Positions 27,377 to 36,201 of a stretch of 64,000 nucleotides of DNA are shown here, one piece after another (positions within the stretch are counted from its first letter, which is position 1; each line of letters begins with the position of its first letter). The notes under the pieces are model-generated. The model had not been told where the DNA came from. It was given only the letters and a program-made list of their open reading frames with translations, and did not search any database. The stretch spans positions 62,001-126,000 of the forward strand of contig JAVKDO010000134.1 of NCBI GenBank assembly GCA_040222235.1, read 5' to 3'. The position numbers and the translations under genes are program-made. The stretch comes from UBA6059 sp040222235. Lineage in GTDB: Bacteria; Bacteroidota; Bacteroidia; Cytophagales; Cyclobacteriaceae.

Positions 27377-27922
27377 ATGAGTGATAAAATAATTGAGTTC
27401 AATGATGGACGAAAGATCGATGAGCGTGAGTTCACCGAGAAGAGAAACGGCCGTATCATTGAATTTTTCGAAAAAAGAGGCATCCCAATACAGTTGAAGG
27501 GAGAGCGCCAGAACCCCATGATCATCATTGATGAAGGACTTATCCTAAGTGCCTACATCAAGAACTTTGACTTGATCTTTGTCGACCAACCTTATCAGGG
27601 TGAGGAGATAGAGAGGGTGAAGCTTAATTACCAGAATATTAAGAATTATCCGGTCAAGGATTTGTTTGATGTGATCAAAAGTGCAGATCATCTCTGTGGG
27701 TATCGCATCAAATTGCTTGATCATGATTTGTACTTGTGCGGGTATCAGCACCGTTCCCGTGACAACAGTATGCTGTACTCTCATGACCGGTTGTATCCTG
27801 TGTTTGGTAAGATTGATCTTCACGTCTACAAAGGTGAAGAGCTAGCTCAGGACATCTTCGAGAAGGTCAGTCAGGACTATGATGTAGAGCTCAATCAGTA
27901 CGAGAACAAGTACTTTATTTAG
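27377..27922 (+). CDS. Hypothetical cytoplasmic protein
   Basis: 181 residues, not recognised. No signal or membrane segment. Charged N-terminus (NDGRKIDEREFTEKRNGRI), then beta-rich central part and a C-terminal YDVELNQYENKYFI. It follows the decarboxylase operon by 105 bases and precedes the LytS/LytTR pair by 146 bases, probably a single-gene unit. Confidence 0.65.
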   Translation: MSDKIIEFNDGRKIDEREFTEKRNGRIIEFFEKRGIPIQLKGERQNPMIIIDEGLILSAYIKNFDLIFVDQPYQGEEIERVKLNYQNIKNYPVKDLFDVIKSADHLCGYRIKLLDHDLYLCGYQHRSRDNSMLYSHDRLYPVFGKIDLHVYKGEELAQDIFEKVSQDYDVELNQYENKYFI

Positions 27923-28068
27923 GTTTTCGAGGCTCACTTCCATTTTTGTAACGGCCTTCTGTCAGCCTGATTAGGTAGATCATCGGCTTAGATACGTTGC
28001 TTGTCGCCTTTAGCAGTTTACGACCAGCAAGATCCTATTAAAATCCATGTTTGATCGATATTTGCACT

Positions 28069-29118
28069 ATGGAGAATAATCTTCCATTGTACAAGCGCGA
28101 CTGGTTCTGGCATGCGGTTTTCTGGATCGGCTATTACGTACTCAAGGTATTTGTCGTCGAGTTTTTCCGTACGAATTTCTGGGAGGTAGCCCTAACAGAA
28201 TTGATCCACCTTCCACTGAAGATGGCTGCATTGTATACACTGATCTACTTGCTGATCCCTAATTTACTGCTTCGCAAAAAGTATGTGCTTTTTACTTTGG
28301 CACTACTCGTCTCCATTGTCATTGTAGCCTTCCTAAGACGAGTGTCCGACATTTTTGTGGTATATAATATTGCCATGCTGTACGATGACAACATGGATCT
28401 TTGGAATATCCGGTTCATGTTTCGCAATCTCATCTTCATCTATCCGGTGGTGGGGCTTGGAGCGATGGCTTACTTTATTAAAGAGTGGTACCACAATTAT
28501 TGGCTCACGCAAAAACTAAAGAAGGAGAAATTGGAAGCGGAGTTGAGTATGCTTAAAGCTCAGGTACACCCGCATTTTCTCTTTAATACCATCAATAACA
28601 TCTATAGCTTGGCACTCGAGAAGTCCAGCCGAACGCCTAATGCTTTACTGAGACTCTCGGATCTTCTTCACTACATGCTCTATGAGTGCAACCAACCCAG
28701 ACAGCCCTTGGTCAAGGAGATTGATATGATGAAAAGCTACATCGAGCTAGAGCAGCTCCGGTATGGAGACCGGCTAGACATACAGCTGCGGATCGACGAT
28801 ATCCCGATTGATATTAAGATTGCTCCTCTGATTCTCATCCCTTTCGTGGAGAACTGCTTTAAGCATGGTGTATCGGAGACCATCGATCAGTCATGGATAG
28901 CGATTGACCTTAGGCTTACCAGCAATCAAATGACGCTCAAAGTCGACAATAGCAAAGCAGATATTGAGGAGAAGAAAGGAGATCACAAGAATGGTATAGG
29001 GCTTAGCAATGTACGGAGGCGGCTGAATTTGGAATACCCCGATCGACACACCTTGGAAGTGATTGACCAAAAGGAAGCCTTTTTAATCAAACTTGAAGTA
29101 GCATTGGATGAAAATTAG
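28069..29118 (+). CDS. LytS-type sensor histidine kinase
   Basis: 349 residues starting at ATG 28069 (MENNLPLYKRDWFWH); an in-frame TTG 18 bases earlier is less likely. Four membrane helices in residues 1-150, then the His_kinase domain with QVHPHFLFNTINN (phosphoacceptor His169) and an HATPase with PFVENCFKHG and GIGLSNVRRRL. No recognisable periplasmic sensor domain; signal probably sensed within the membrane. Its 3' end overlaps the LytTR regulator gene by 11 bases, so they are translated together and form a pair. Confidence 0.94.
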   Translation: MENNLPLYKRDWFWHAVFWIGYYVLKVFVVEFFRTNFWEVALTELIHLPLKMAALYTLIYLLIPNLLLRKKYVLFTLALLVSIVIVAFLRRVSDIFVVYNIAMLYDDNMDLWNIRFMFRNLIFIYPVVGLGAMAYFIKEWYHNYWLTQKLKKEKLEAELSMLKAQVHPHFLFNTINNIYSLALEKSSRTPNALLRLSDLLHYMLYECNQPRQPLVKEIDMMKSYIELEQLRYGDRLDIQLRIDDIPIDIKIAPLILIPFVENCFKHGVSETIDQSWIAIDLRLTSNQMTLKVDNSKADIEEKKGDHKNGIGLSNVRRRLNLEYPDRHTLEVIDQKEAFLIKLEVALDEN

Positions 29119-29830
29119 ATGCCTTGTCGTAGATGATGAGCCGCTGGCGATCAATGTCATCAAGTCCTTTGTGGAGCGACTTGACCAATTAGAACTGGTC
29201 AACACCTGCGCCAATGCCATTGAAGCATTTAACCTGCTCTCCAATGAGCAGATAGATTTGCTATTTATAGACATCCAGATGCCGCAGATGACTGGGCTTG
29301 AGTTTTTGAAGGCACTCAAGAGCCCTCCAAAAGTCATTATCACCACGGCCTATCGGGAATATGCCATGGAAGGCTATGAACTCGATGTGGTTGATTATCT
29401 CCTGAAGCCGATATCCTTCGATCGCTTTCTCAAGGCCATCAACAAGGTCACGGACCAAGCACCCAATGCAGAATCCAACGCACGTTTAGTTGTCTCTTCT
29501 GCCGAGGAGGATCCCTACATTTTCGTAAGGGAGGACAAGAAGATGCGTAAGATCGTGGTGAAGGAAATCCAATACATAGAGAGTATCAAGGACTATGTTA
29601 AGATCATCACCGACGGACATGTCTTCACCACTTATCTGCAAATCAGTTATCTCGAAAAGAAACTTCCAGAAGAAAGTTTCGTCAGGGTACATCGATCATT
29701 TATCGTAGGTATATGCCACATTAAGGCCTATTCAAGTACGGATATTGAGATCGGTGATCAGAGTATTCCGATAGGCCGACATTACAAAAATCATGTCATG
29801 AGCTTGCTTGATAAGCTCAACACAATATGA
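29108..29830 (+). CDS. LytTR-family response regulator, partner of the upstream kinase
   Basis: 240 residues. Receiver domain with DDEPLA, phosphoacceptor Asp55 in LFIDIQMPQMTG and YLLKPISF; LytTR domain about 135-240 with YIESIKDYVKI and VRVHRSFIVG. Overlap of 11 bases with the LytS-type kinase shows coupling. Two LytTR regulators occur in the window, this one with a conventional partner and that at 8180 with a TPR kinase. Confidence 0.95.
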   Translation: MKIRCLVVDDEPLAINVIKSFVERLDQLELVNTCANAIEAFNLLSNEQIDLLFIDIQMPQMTGLEFLKALKSPPKVIITTAYREYAMEGYELDVVDYLLKPISFDRFLKAINKVTDQAPNAESNARLVVSSAEEDPYIFVREDKKMRKIVVKEIQYIESIKDYVKIITDGHVFTTYLQISYLEKKLPEESFVRVHRSFIVGICHIKAYSSTDIEIGDQSIPIGRHYKNHVMSLLDKLNTI

Positions 29831-29946
29831 GCAAAGTGCCCATAGGATTCATGAGAGATTCAAATAATTAGGTCAACAGCTCAGTGCCTATCATGAAGAA
29901 GGCGGGCTAGGTCGCGAGGTAATTTCAAATTATATTTGATGAAACC

Positions 29947-30417
29947 ATGCACATCATGTTTTCATTGATCTTCATCTTTATTATCGGAGTGGTTGGTTGT
30001 GATAACACCGAGCCAGAGCCTCCTGAACCAGAGCAGATTTATGCCGACATCACGGCTGTAAGCGCCTCAGGCCCTACCGGAAAATATACATTCAATGTCA
30101 CTATCAGCAGTCCAGATACTGGTTGTGATCAATATGCTGATTGGTGGGAGGTGGTGGATGAAGGAGGTGGTCTCATCTATCGACGAATACTTGCCCATAG
30201 CCATGTTAATGAGCAACCATTTACTCGACAGGGTGGAACGGTGACGGTAGATGAATCAGAGAATGTATGGATACGAGCACATATGAACAATTCCGGGTAC
30301 GGTGGCGTCACCTTCTTCGGAAGAGCAAAGGATGGGTTTGAGCCAAGGGAGATGGCGGAAGGGTTTGCAGCGGATGTAGAAAATGAATCACCACAGCCAA
30401 CCGGCTGTGCTTTTTAG
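29947..30417 (+). CDS. Putative lipoprotein of unknown function
   Basis: 156 residues, signal ending in lipobox VVGC (Cys18), then a Glu/Pro-rich linker (NTEPEPPEPEQ) and a beta-sandwich-like domain (GKYTFNVTISSPDTGCDQYADWW, broken here for clarity at GKYTFNVTI). Cys in TGCDQ and TGCAF may form a disulphide. An alternative ATG three codons later fits a TATATTTG -7-like box at 29931-29938, which would leave a very short leader. Nine bases before the SDR gene at 30426, so possibly co-transcribed. Confidence 0.7.
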   Translation: MHIMFSLIFIFIIGVVGCDNTEPEPPEPEQIYADITAVSASGPTGKYTFNVTISSPDTGCDQYADWWEVVDEGGGLIYRRILAHSHVNEQPFTRQGGTVTVDESENVWIRAHMNNSGYGGVTFFGRAKDGFEPREMAEGFAADVENESPQPTGCAF

Positions 30418-30425
30418 AATACTCT

Positions 30426-31088
30426 ATGGATAGAACGGATAAACTGATTGCGATAGTAGGTGCTGGCCCAGGGATCTCACAAGCTGTTGCGCACCTTTTT
30501 GGAATGGAAGGTTATGCTATTGCCTTGATTGCCAGAAGTGAAGAGAAACTCAAGGTGCTCCAAAGCGAGCTCTTTGATACAGGCTATCGAGCCCACATAT
30601 TCATTGCTGATGCTGCAAATAGAAAATCCTTGAAAACCGCTTTCAAAAAAATTGAAGATCAAATAGGTGAAGTAAGTGTGCTGCTCTACAATGCTGCACG
30701 ACTCAAGAAGCTTAATATCCTTGAGGAGTCTTTTACCAATATTGCAGACGACCTGAAGATAAACCTTGGTGGTGCAATGCAAAGTGTAAAGTCAGTTATC
30801 ACACCAATGAAGGTAAAGGATCATGGCACGCTACTTTTTACGGGTGGTGGACTAGCCATCCAGCCTTATCCAGACTATGGATCATTGTCTATCGGCAAGG
30901 CGGCTATTCGTAGCTATGTCCAGCAGTTGGCGCATGAGCTACGCTTTACCGACATCAAGGTAGGCACTGTGACTATTAGAGGATTTGTCACACCGGAGGA
31001 TGAGAAATATAACCCTGCAGCGATTGCAAAGGAGTTTTGGAAACTGCACTGTGACAAAGAGAAGGAAAACGTAGAGATTATCTACTAG
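30426..31088 (+). CDS. Atypical short-chain dehydrogenase (catalytic Tyr missing)
   Basis: 220 residues with an SDR Rossmann fold: nucleotide-binding GAGPGISQAVA, LYNAARL in place of NNAG, and central helix GKAAIRSYVQQLAHEL. The expected YxxxK reads LSIGK, so the catalytic Tyr position holds Leu (the nearest Tyr is seven residues before Lys), and the usual Ser segment reads FTGGGLAI. It may be non-catalytic, regulatory or use different chemistry. Two bases upstream of a second SDR gene, forming a tight pair. Confidence 0.82.
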   Translation: MDRTDKLIAIVGAGPGISQAVAHLFGMEGYAIALIARSEEKLKVLQSELFDTGYRAHIFIADAANRKSLKTAFKKIEDQIGEVSVLLYNAARLKKLNILEESFTNIADDLKINLGGAMQSVKSVITPMKVKDHGTLLFTGGGLAIQPYPDYGSLSIGKAAIRSYVQQLAHELRFTDIKVGTVTIRGFVTPEDEKYNPAAIAKEFWKLHCDKEKENVEIIY

Positions 31089-31090
31089 CC

Positions 31091-31927
31091 ATGAAGAAAA
31101 CGATCGCAATCACAGGTGGTACATCAGGACTTGGGCTTGCCACGGTCAATGCCCTTGCTAGCCGAGGTTGGAATGTCGTGTTGCTCGCTCGTAATATGTC
31201 AAGCGTATCTGGAATAAAAGCCGATCACCCTCAGGCTGAGATTGACTTTATCAGATGTGATTTGGCAGACTTGTCAAGCGTAGCTGATGCAGGTGTGGCC
31301 TTGAGTAAGTACCATGAAGACATTGACGTCCTTATGAATAATGCTGGCGGCTATGTTGATTCCTTTAAGAAGACGGTTGATGGTAATGAGCTGACTTTTC
31401 AGATGAATCACCTGGGGCATTTTTTGTTGACCAAGTTGGTACTTGACAAACTGAAGACACAAGAGAAGGCGCGTATCATAAATTTAAGTTCTGCAGCGCA
31501 TAAACTAGGCAAACTAGACTTTTCTGATTTGATGATTGAGGCGGGCTATGGTGCATTCAAGGCCTATGGCAACAGTAAACTCTGTAATATCTACTTTACC
31601 CAGCTGCTGCACGAGCGATATTTCAGCGATGGTATTTCATCATTTGCGGCGCATCCAGGATCGGTGGGTACTGGTTTTGGTGATAATTCGACGGGCTTCT
31701 TTCGATTCTTGTGGGACCTGGGCAAGCCCTTGTTGCTGACCCCAGAGAAGGGTGCAAAAACCCAAATCTATCTGGCGACCGAAGAGGGTGTAGAGGTACA
31801 TTCTGGTAAGTACTTTGTCAAAAGGAAAGTAGCCAGCATGTCGCAGCATGCGCACGATACGGAAGCGAGAGATAAGTTGTGGGAGGTAAGTGAGGAGATG
31901 GTAGCCAAATATATCCCCAAAGGCTAG
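31091..31927 (+). CDS. Short-chain dehydrogenase (retinol dehydrogenase-like)
   Basis: 278 residues. TGGTSGLGLATV cofactor site, NNAGG, INLSSAAH with catalytic Ser, and YGNSKLCN with the YxxxK pair. Sequence style matches retinol-dehydrogenase/WW-oxidoreductase-like SDRs acting on hydrophobic carbonyls. Two bases after the atypical SDR; the two may work as a heteromer or act on the same substrate (inference). Confidence 0.9.
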   Translation: MKKTIAITGGTSGLGLATVNALASRGWNVVLLARNMSSVSGIKADHPQAEIDFIRCDLADLSSVADAGVALSKYHEDIDVLMNNAGGYVDSFKKTVDGNELTFQMNHLGHFLLTKLVLDKLKTQEKARIINLSSAAHKLGKLDFSDLMIEAGYGAFKAYGNSKLCNIYFTQLLHERYFSDGISSFAAHPGSVGTGFGDNSTGFFRFLWDLGKPLLLTPEKGAKTQIYLATEEGVEVHSGKYFVKRKVASMSQHAHDTEARDKLWEVSEEMVAKYIPKG

Positions 31928-31953
31928 GCAGCCAATGGTGAGATCCATCAGCC

Positions 31954-31983
31954 AAAAAGGCCGTTGATTTTCACCAACGGCCT
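31954..31983 (-). terminator. Intrinsic terminator between convergent SDR genes
   Basis: Stem AGGCCGTTG / CAACGGCCT with an 8-base loop. Read on the minus strand it is followed by five T, ideal for ending the SDR gene 32006-32758; on the plus strand the tail is CTCTTG, weaker. Confidence 0.85.
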
Positions 31984-32005
31984 CTTGTAAATTGATTGGA
32001 TTCTA

Positions 32006-32758
32006 TTATACCTGACTTAGTCCTCCATCTACGGCAAGTTCTACACCATTGATGAAAGAAGCGTCCGATGAGGCCAAGAATAGGACGGCCTGTGCCAGCT
32101 CCTCAGAGCTACCAAACCTACCCAAAGGGACTTGCTGAGCGAAGGATTCGCCCATCGCCTCCACTTGCTCTTGAGGCAACCCTAGCTTGCCATAGAGCGG
32201 TGTTTGGATAGGGCCGGGAGCCACGCTGACGGTTCTTATTTTCTTATCAGAAAGCTCATTAGCAAGCACTCTGGTCACTGATCTCAAGGCTGCTTTGGAT
32301 GCGGAGTAGACCGCCGTACCCGGAAATCCTTTCTGGTTGACTATGGACGTATTGGTGATGATCACCGCGCCATCATTGAGCTGCGGTAGGGCTGCCTTGA
32401 TGGTAAACAAAGGCCCTTTTACATTGATGTCAAAGATCTCATTATAGTGCTCAACAGTGATCTCAGAGACTGGTAAGAATGGTGCTACACCAGCATTAAG
32501 GAATAGAATATCAATCTTGCCATATTTCTGTTGGGTGAAAGCCACGAGCGCATTGCTATCTTCTATACTTGATGCCTCAGCTTTAAAAGTGGCAAATTCA
32601 CCAGTCAGGGTTTGAGCTACTTCGTCGAGTGCTTCCTGTCGTCTACCGGTCAACACTACCTTCGCACCCTCCTGCAAGAACAACTTGACAGTCGCCAGTC
32701 CAATACCACTATTTGCTCCGGTTACTACGGCTACTTTGCCTTCTAATTTTTTAGTCAT
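32006..32758 (-). CDS. Short-chain dehydrogenase, probable TetR target
   Basis: 250-residue classical SDR: TGANSGIGLA, NAGVAP, NTSIVNQKG with Ser, YSASKAAL with Tyr and Lys, and VAPGPIQTPLY. C-terminus GVELAVDGGLSQV is typical of 3-oxoacyl-reductase/glucose-dehydrogenase-like SDRs. Its upstream region carries a symmetrical operator, and the gene just upstream on the same strand encodes a TetR repressor, a common arrangement for inducible SDRs that detoxify a small molecule. Confidence 0.93.
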   Translation of the reverse strand: MTKKLEGKVAVVTGANSGIGLATVKLFLQEGAKVVLTGRRQEALDEVAQTLTGEFATFKAEASSIEDSNALVAFTQQKYGKIDILFLNAGVAPFLPVSEITVEHYNEIFDINVKGPLFTIKAALPQLNDGAVIITNTSIVNQKGFPGTAVYSASKAALRSVTRVLANELSDKKIRTVSVAPGPIQTPLYGKLGLPQEQVEAMGESFAQQVPLGRFGSSEELAQAVLFLASSDASFINGVELAVDGGLSQV

Positions 32759-32774
32759 GATAGTCTAGGTTTAT

Positions 32775-32820
32775 TTGAAACGTTTGTTCCATTAACGCCA
32801 TATTGAAACGAACGTTTCAA
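32775..32820. promoter_or_regulatory. TetR-type operator pair upstream of the SDR gene
   Basis: Site 1: TTGAAACG-AA-CGTTTCAA at 32803-32820, a perfect 8-2-8 inverted repeat. Site 2: TTGAAACG-TT-TGTTCCAT at 32775-32792, same left half with a degraded right half; the two left halves are 28 bases apart. They lie between tetR and SDR, so the simplest reading is repression of the SDR gene. Confidence 0.8.
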
Positions 32821-32836
32821 ATAAGAGTAAATTTTT

Positions 32837-33409
32837 TTATTGTAGAATTCGATCTATGATTCCCCGGAGGTAGGTTTCATCCGAGTTGAGGATACCGACC
32901 ACCCTCAATCCTTGAAGCGAAGAGAAATAATAGGCCGCTAGCTCATGGGCATTTTCTTTAGTGTCGATCTGACCCAGTTCCTGCGCATCTACGATCAAAT
33001 CATAGAACAACTGCTCCATGTTTTGTTGATTTTCCTGAAGCAGTTTCTTCACTTCGGGACTTTCTTTGGCCATCTCCGTTGTGCAATTGCTTATGAAGCA
33101 GCCGTTATTCTGTGGCTTGGCAATGATGTCACTAAGAATACCCTCAAACAGCAGCCTTACGGCACCTTTAGGCCCATCGGATTTTACGAGCCATTTGTTG
33201 ACTATGCTTTTTTGAGTAGTCTGGTACCTTTTGATAGATAAATAGAAGAGGTTGAACTTATCACCAAAACTATTGTAGATGCTTGATCGATTCAAACCAG
33301 TAGCGTCGACCAGATCTTGCATACTGGTGGCATGATATCCCTTATCCCAAAACACCTGCATGGCATTTTGGAGTACTAGATCTTGGTCAAATTGGGTTGA
33401 CTTTGGCAT
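32837..33409 (-). CDS. TetR/AcrR-family repressor
   Basis: 190 residues. N-terminal helix-turn-helix about 10-55 (LQNAMQVFWDKGYHATSMQDLV, then GLNRSSIYNSFGDK), C-terminal ligand domain with FEGILSD and CFISNCTTEMA, as in TetR_C_6/16-like regulators of reductases. The downstream SDR gene is its probable target through the inverted repeat at 32803-32820. No matching operator was seen directly upstream of its own start. Confidence 0.92.
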   Translation of the reverse strand: MPKSTQFDQDLVLQNAMQVFWDKGYHATSMQDLVDATGLNRSSIYNSFGDKFNLFYLSIKRYQTTQKSIVNKWLVKSDGPKGAVRLLFEGILSDIIAKPQNNGCFISNCTTEMAKESPEVKKLLQENQQNMEQLFYDLIVDAQELGQIDTKENAHELAAYYFSSLQGLRVVGILNSDETYLRGIIDRILQ

Positions 33410-33479
33410 ATTCGCTCCTACGTTAGGCTGGAACGATCATTACAAAAATAAGGTTTTGATAAGCCAGAATCAAATAGGA

Positions 33480-34760
33480 CTATTCAGGGCATCTATACCA
33501 GCGAAAATCTATCATGTCAAAACACATGTCGCAGGTGTTCCACTCCCCTATGTAGGCATTATAACACCAGTTTTGTTTACCTGATTGATACTCTTCTGGT
33601 TTATCAGCGGTACTGTTCTTCACTAGCCGACAATCGTTCGGCAAATAGCTAGGAGTGAATATGGTTCTTATTCCTCGTCTGTTGAGATTGACTCTTGCGG
33701 TAGAAACCCCAGCGGCGTAAAACATACCCAATGCTTTATCATCTGGATTATTGATATTCGTGATGTTGCCTTGCAAAGTGGTAGGTGTAGGATCAAAGAT
33801 TGTGCCCTGGCCGGTGATTTGTTGGTTTACAGACTCGAGGTAGTTATGCACTTCTGCAGATACCGCAAGCTGATAAATGTCGGTCTGATAGTAGTTGAAA
33901 GTCTTGTCATAGGTCACGGGGATGGTAGCAATCTGAAGCCCTATGCGCCCAGAGGGATTTTCTCTTGAAGATGCAGTTGGCAACTGGCTCCCATATTCGC
34001 TCACATAGCAATATTTGCAGCATCCTGGCGGGACCTCCCTTGGATGGGCTATACCAGGATTGCAGTCATTGCTCGGCTGAGCACAATAATCTTCAGGAAA
34101 AGTTTCAACCTCATACGTACCCTTGTATCTCCAAGTCAAGTATACGTCTGGGTTGTTAGTTGCTGTCTCGGCATATACATTCCATACGTGACTGGGGGCT
34201 TCATTGCCCAGCTCATTGATGACTCTGGCATTTTCGTATTCTCCATATGCGTTGGTTATTTCGGGTGAAGCATTTAGCCGCTGAGGGCTTGACGCATAGG
34301 TGGTGCCATCGGACAACTCCACCATCAATGTATACGTCTTACCGACCTGGCCAACTAGACTTTTATCTATTGGCTCGTACCGATAATCAGATTCAAAGGA
34401 CTCGGTGACGGTATCTATATCCCAGAACAACTCTTCATAGTTAGAAGCATTCATATTTGGGTTGGCGTTGGCAAAGAAGTGATAATTCCTCTCAGTTACA
34501 TTGGCCCCTACTTCGAACTCATAACGTGTGCCCTCCTCATCTTCGACCCATACATGGGCATCACTGATAAGCTGAGCTGTACTGCCCGACTTGCTAAATG
34601 GAACGGACTGATAAATCCTGATAGTGGGCACTTCGATATCAGTGATGCCTCCAGTAATGACAATGCGATTTGAGCCGGTACTCGTGAACTCACCTTCAAA
34701 CAAGTCAACGCATTGTGTGAATAGTAGACATAAAGAGATCCAAATTATAGCTTGCTTCAT
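33480..34760 (-). CDS. DUF4249 lipoprotein, copy 2 of a tandem pair
   Basis: 426 residues. Lipoprotein signal with lipobox FTQC (Cys17), then DUF4249: VITGGITDIEVPTIRIYQSV near the N-terminus and a central Cys-rich insertion with DCNPGIAHPREVPPGCC and KYCY. The C-terminus has further cysteines (CYNAY, CDMCFD). Outer-membrane-anchored; DUF4249 proteins normally accompany a TonB-dependent receptor, but none is adjacent. Closely similar to the next gene upstream on the same strand, so it arose by tandem duplication. Confidence 0.88.
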   Translation of the reverse strand: MKQAIIWISLCLLFTQCVDLFEGEFTSTGSNRIVITGGITDIEVPTIRIYQSVPFSKSGSTAQLISDAHVWVEDEEGTRYEFEVGANVTERNYHFFANANPNMNASNYEELFWDIDTVTESFESDYRYEPIDKSLVGQVGKTYTLMVELSDGTTYASSPQRLNASPEITNAYGEYENARVINELGNEAPSHVWNVYAETATNNPDVYLTWRYKGTYEVETFPEDYCAQPSNDCNPGIAHPREVPPGCCKYCYVSEYGSQLPTASSRENPSGRIGLQIATIPVTYDKTFNYYQTDIYQLAVSAEVHNYLESVNQQITGQGTIFDPTPTTLQGNITNINNPDDKALGMFYAAGVSTARVNLNRRGIRTIFTPSYLPNDCRLVKNSTADKPEEYQSGKQNWCYNAYIGEWNTCDMCFDMIDFRWYRCPE

Positions 34761-34826
34761 CGCTGGATAGGTTTTAAGGAAAACAGTTTTTCTGAAGAAT
34801 CCCCCTATTCGGGGTTAGACTGTAGA

Positions 34827-36125
34827 CTACTCAGGACACTTGGACCAAGTTTCCTTGACGAAATCATAACATTGATCGCAGTTGTGCCAACCAGAGCCAG
34901 TAAGCGAGTTGTAATAGTTGAAGCACTGATTTTGTCTACTTGTAATGTATTCTTCAGGTGCTTCATCTGTACTATTATTGACCAATCGACAATCATTATC
35001 AAAACGAGTAGGCGTAAATTGTGCTGATATTCCTGATCGATTTAGATTTAGTTGTGTGGTAGTGACGCCAGCAGCGTGGAACATTCCTAATGCTTTTTCA
35101 CCATTCGAGGGGTTGGTCATATTGCCTTCGATAGTTGCAGGTGTGGGATCGAAAATAGTTCCCTGCCCGGTGATCTGCTGATTAAGTAAGTCGAGATAGT
35201 CGTAGACTTCCTGGGAAACAGACAGCTGGTAGATTTCCAACATGTAGTAATTGGAAACTTTGTCGTAAGTGATCGGAATAGATGCGATTTGCTTTTGTAT
35301 TTGATTGTTTGGGATATCCACAGAAGTTGAAGTATTGAACTCTGCACCATACTCTGTGACATAGCAATATTTGCAGCATGATGGAGGTACCTCTCTAGGA
35401 TGCGCAATTCCTGGATTGCAGTCTACACTCGGTGGATCGCAATACTCTTCAGGGAAAGTTTCAATTTCGTAAATACCCCTATACCGCCAACTCAGAAATA
35501 CATCTTCCTCAAAGCCAACTGGTGTCTCCACGAAGATATTCCAGTAGTGTTCGTTTTGTTCATTGCCGAGCTCATTAATACTTCGACCTTTTTCATACTC
35601 AGCGTAGGCATTTCCGATAGGAGGTGAAGCGATTAGGGTCTGTGGTGTGGATTGGTAGGAAGCGCCATCCTCAAGTTCTACATGTAACGTGTAAGTCTGT
35701 CCAATTTCTCCTCTAATCGACTTATCTATCGCTTCATATCTGAAATTTGACTTAGATGATTCGATTAGCGTGTCTATGTCCCAAAATACTTCCCAATATG
35801 CTTCTTCAGTAGTGTAGTCCTCGATCATCGGAGCAGGATCGGCAAAAAAGAGAAATTCTCTTTCTTGATTATCCTCTGTTGGTTCCATCAGGATTCTTTG
35901 TCCTTTGTCATCTTCAATCCACACACTAGCATCTCGGACGGGCTGGGGAGTTCTGCTACTTTCTCCAAAGGGTACCGATCTATAGACTCTAACTTCTGGT
36001 ACTTCTAGATTAGTGATGCCCCCGGTGATGACAATCCGGTCAGAGCCTTCGCTGGTAAACTCTCCCTCGAAAATTTCGGTGCAGCTGAGAAAAAAGAAGC
36101 TAAATATGAATAGTGAATAACGCAT
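34827..36125 (-). CDS. DUF4249 lipoprotein, copy 1 of a tandem pair
   Basis: 432 residues from ATG 36125 (MRYSLFIFSFFFLSC, lipobox LSC at Cys15); an upstream in-frame ATG at 36155 would weaken the signal peptide. Shares with its downstream neighbour the GEFTSxGSxRIVITGGIT start, the block GTIFDPTPxT, the Cys-rich insertion (DCNPGIAHPREVPPSCC, KYCY) and C-terminal NCDQCYD, clear signs of recent tandem duplication with divergence. Function: probably an accessory lipoprotein at the outer membrane; no receptor gene next to it. Confidence 0.88.
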   Translation of the reverse strand: MRYSLFIFSFFFLSCTEIFEGEFTSEGSDRIVITGGITNLEVPEVRVYRSVPFGESSRTPQPVRDASVWIEDDKGQRILMEPTEDNQEREFLFFADPAPMIEDYTTEEAYWEVFWDIDTLIESSKSNFRYEAIDKSIRGEIGQTYTLHVELEDGASYQSTPQTLIASPPIGNAYAEYEKGRSINELGNEQNEHYWNIFVETPVGFEEDVFLSWRYRGIYEIETFPEEYCDPPSVDCNPGIAHPREVPPSCCKYCYVTEYGAEFNTSTSVDIPNNQIQKQIASIPITYDKVSNYYMLEIYQLSVSQEVYDYLDLLNQQITGQGTIFDPTPATIEGNMTNPSNGEKALGMFHAAGVTTTQLNLNRSGISAQFTPTRFDNDCRLVNNSTDEAPEEYITSRQNQCFNYYNSLTGSGWHNCDQCYDFVKETWSKCPE

Positions 36126-36201
36126 GGTTGGTGTATTTGTACCCTCTAACATCACTATCCAAAATTGCCCTTATTCTCGAGCGGGAGGTTTTTGAGAATT
36201 T

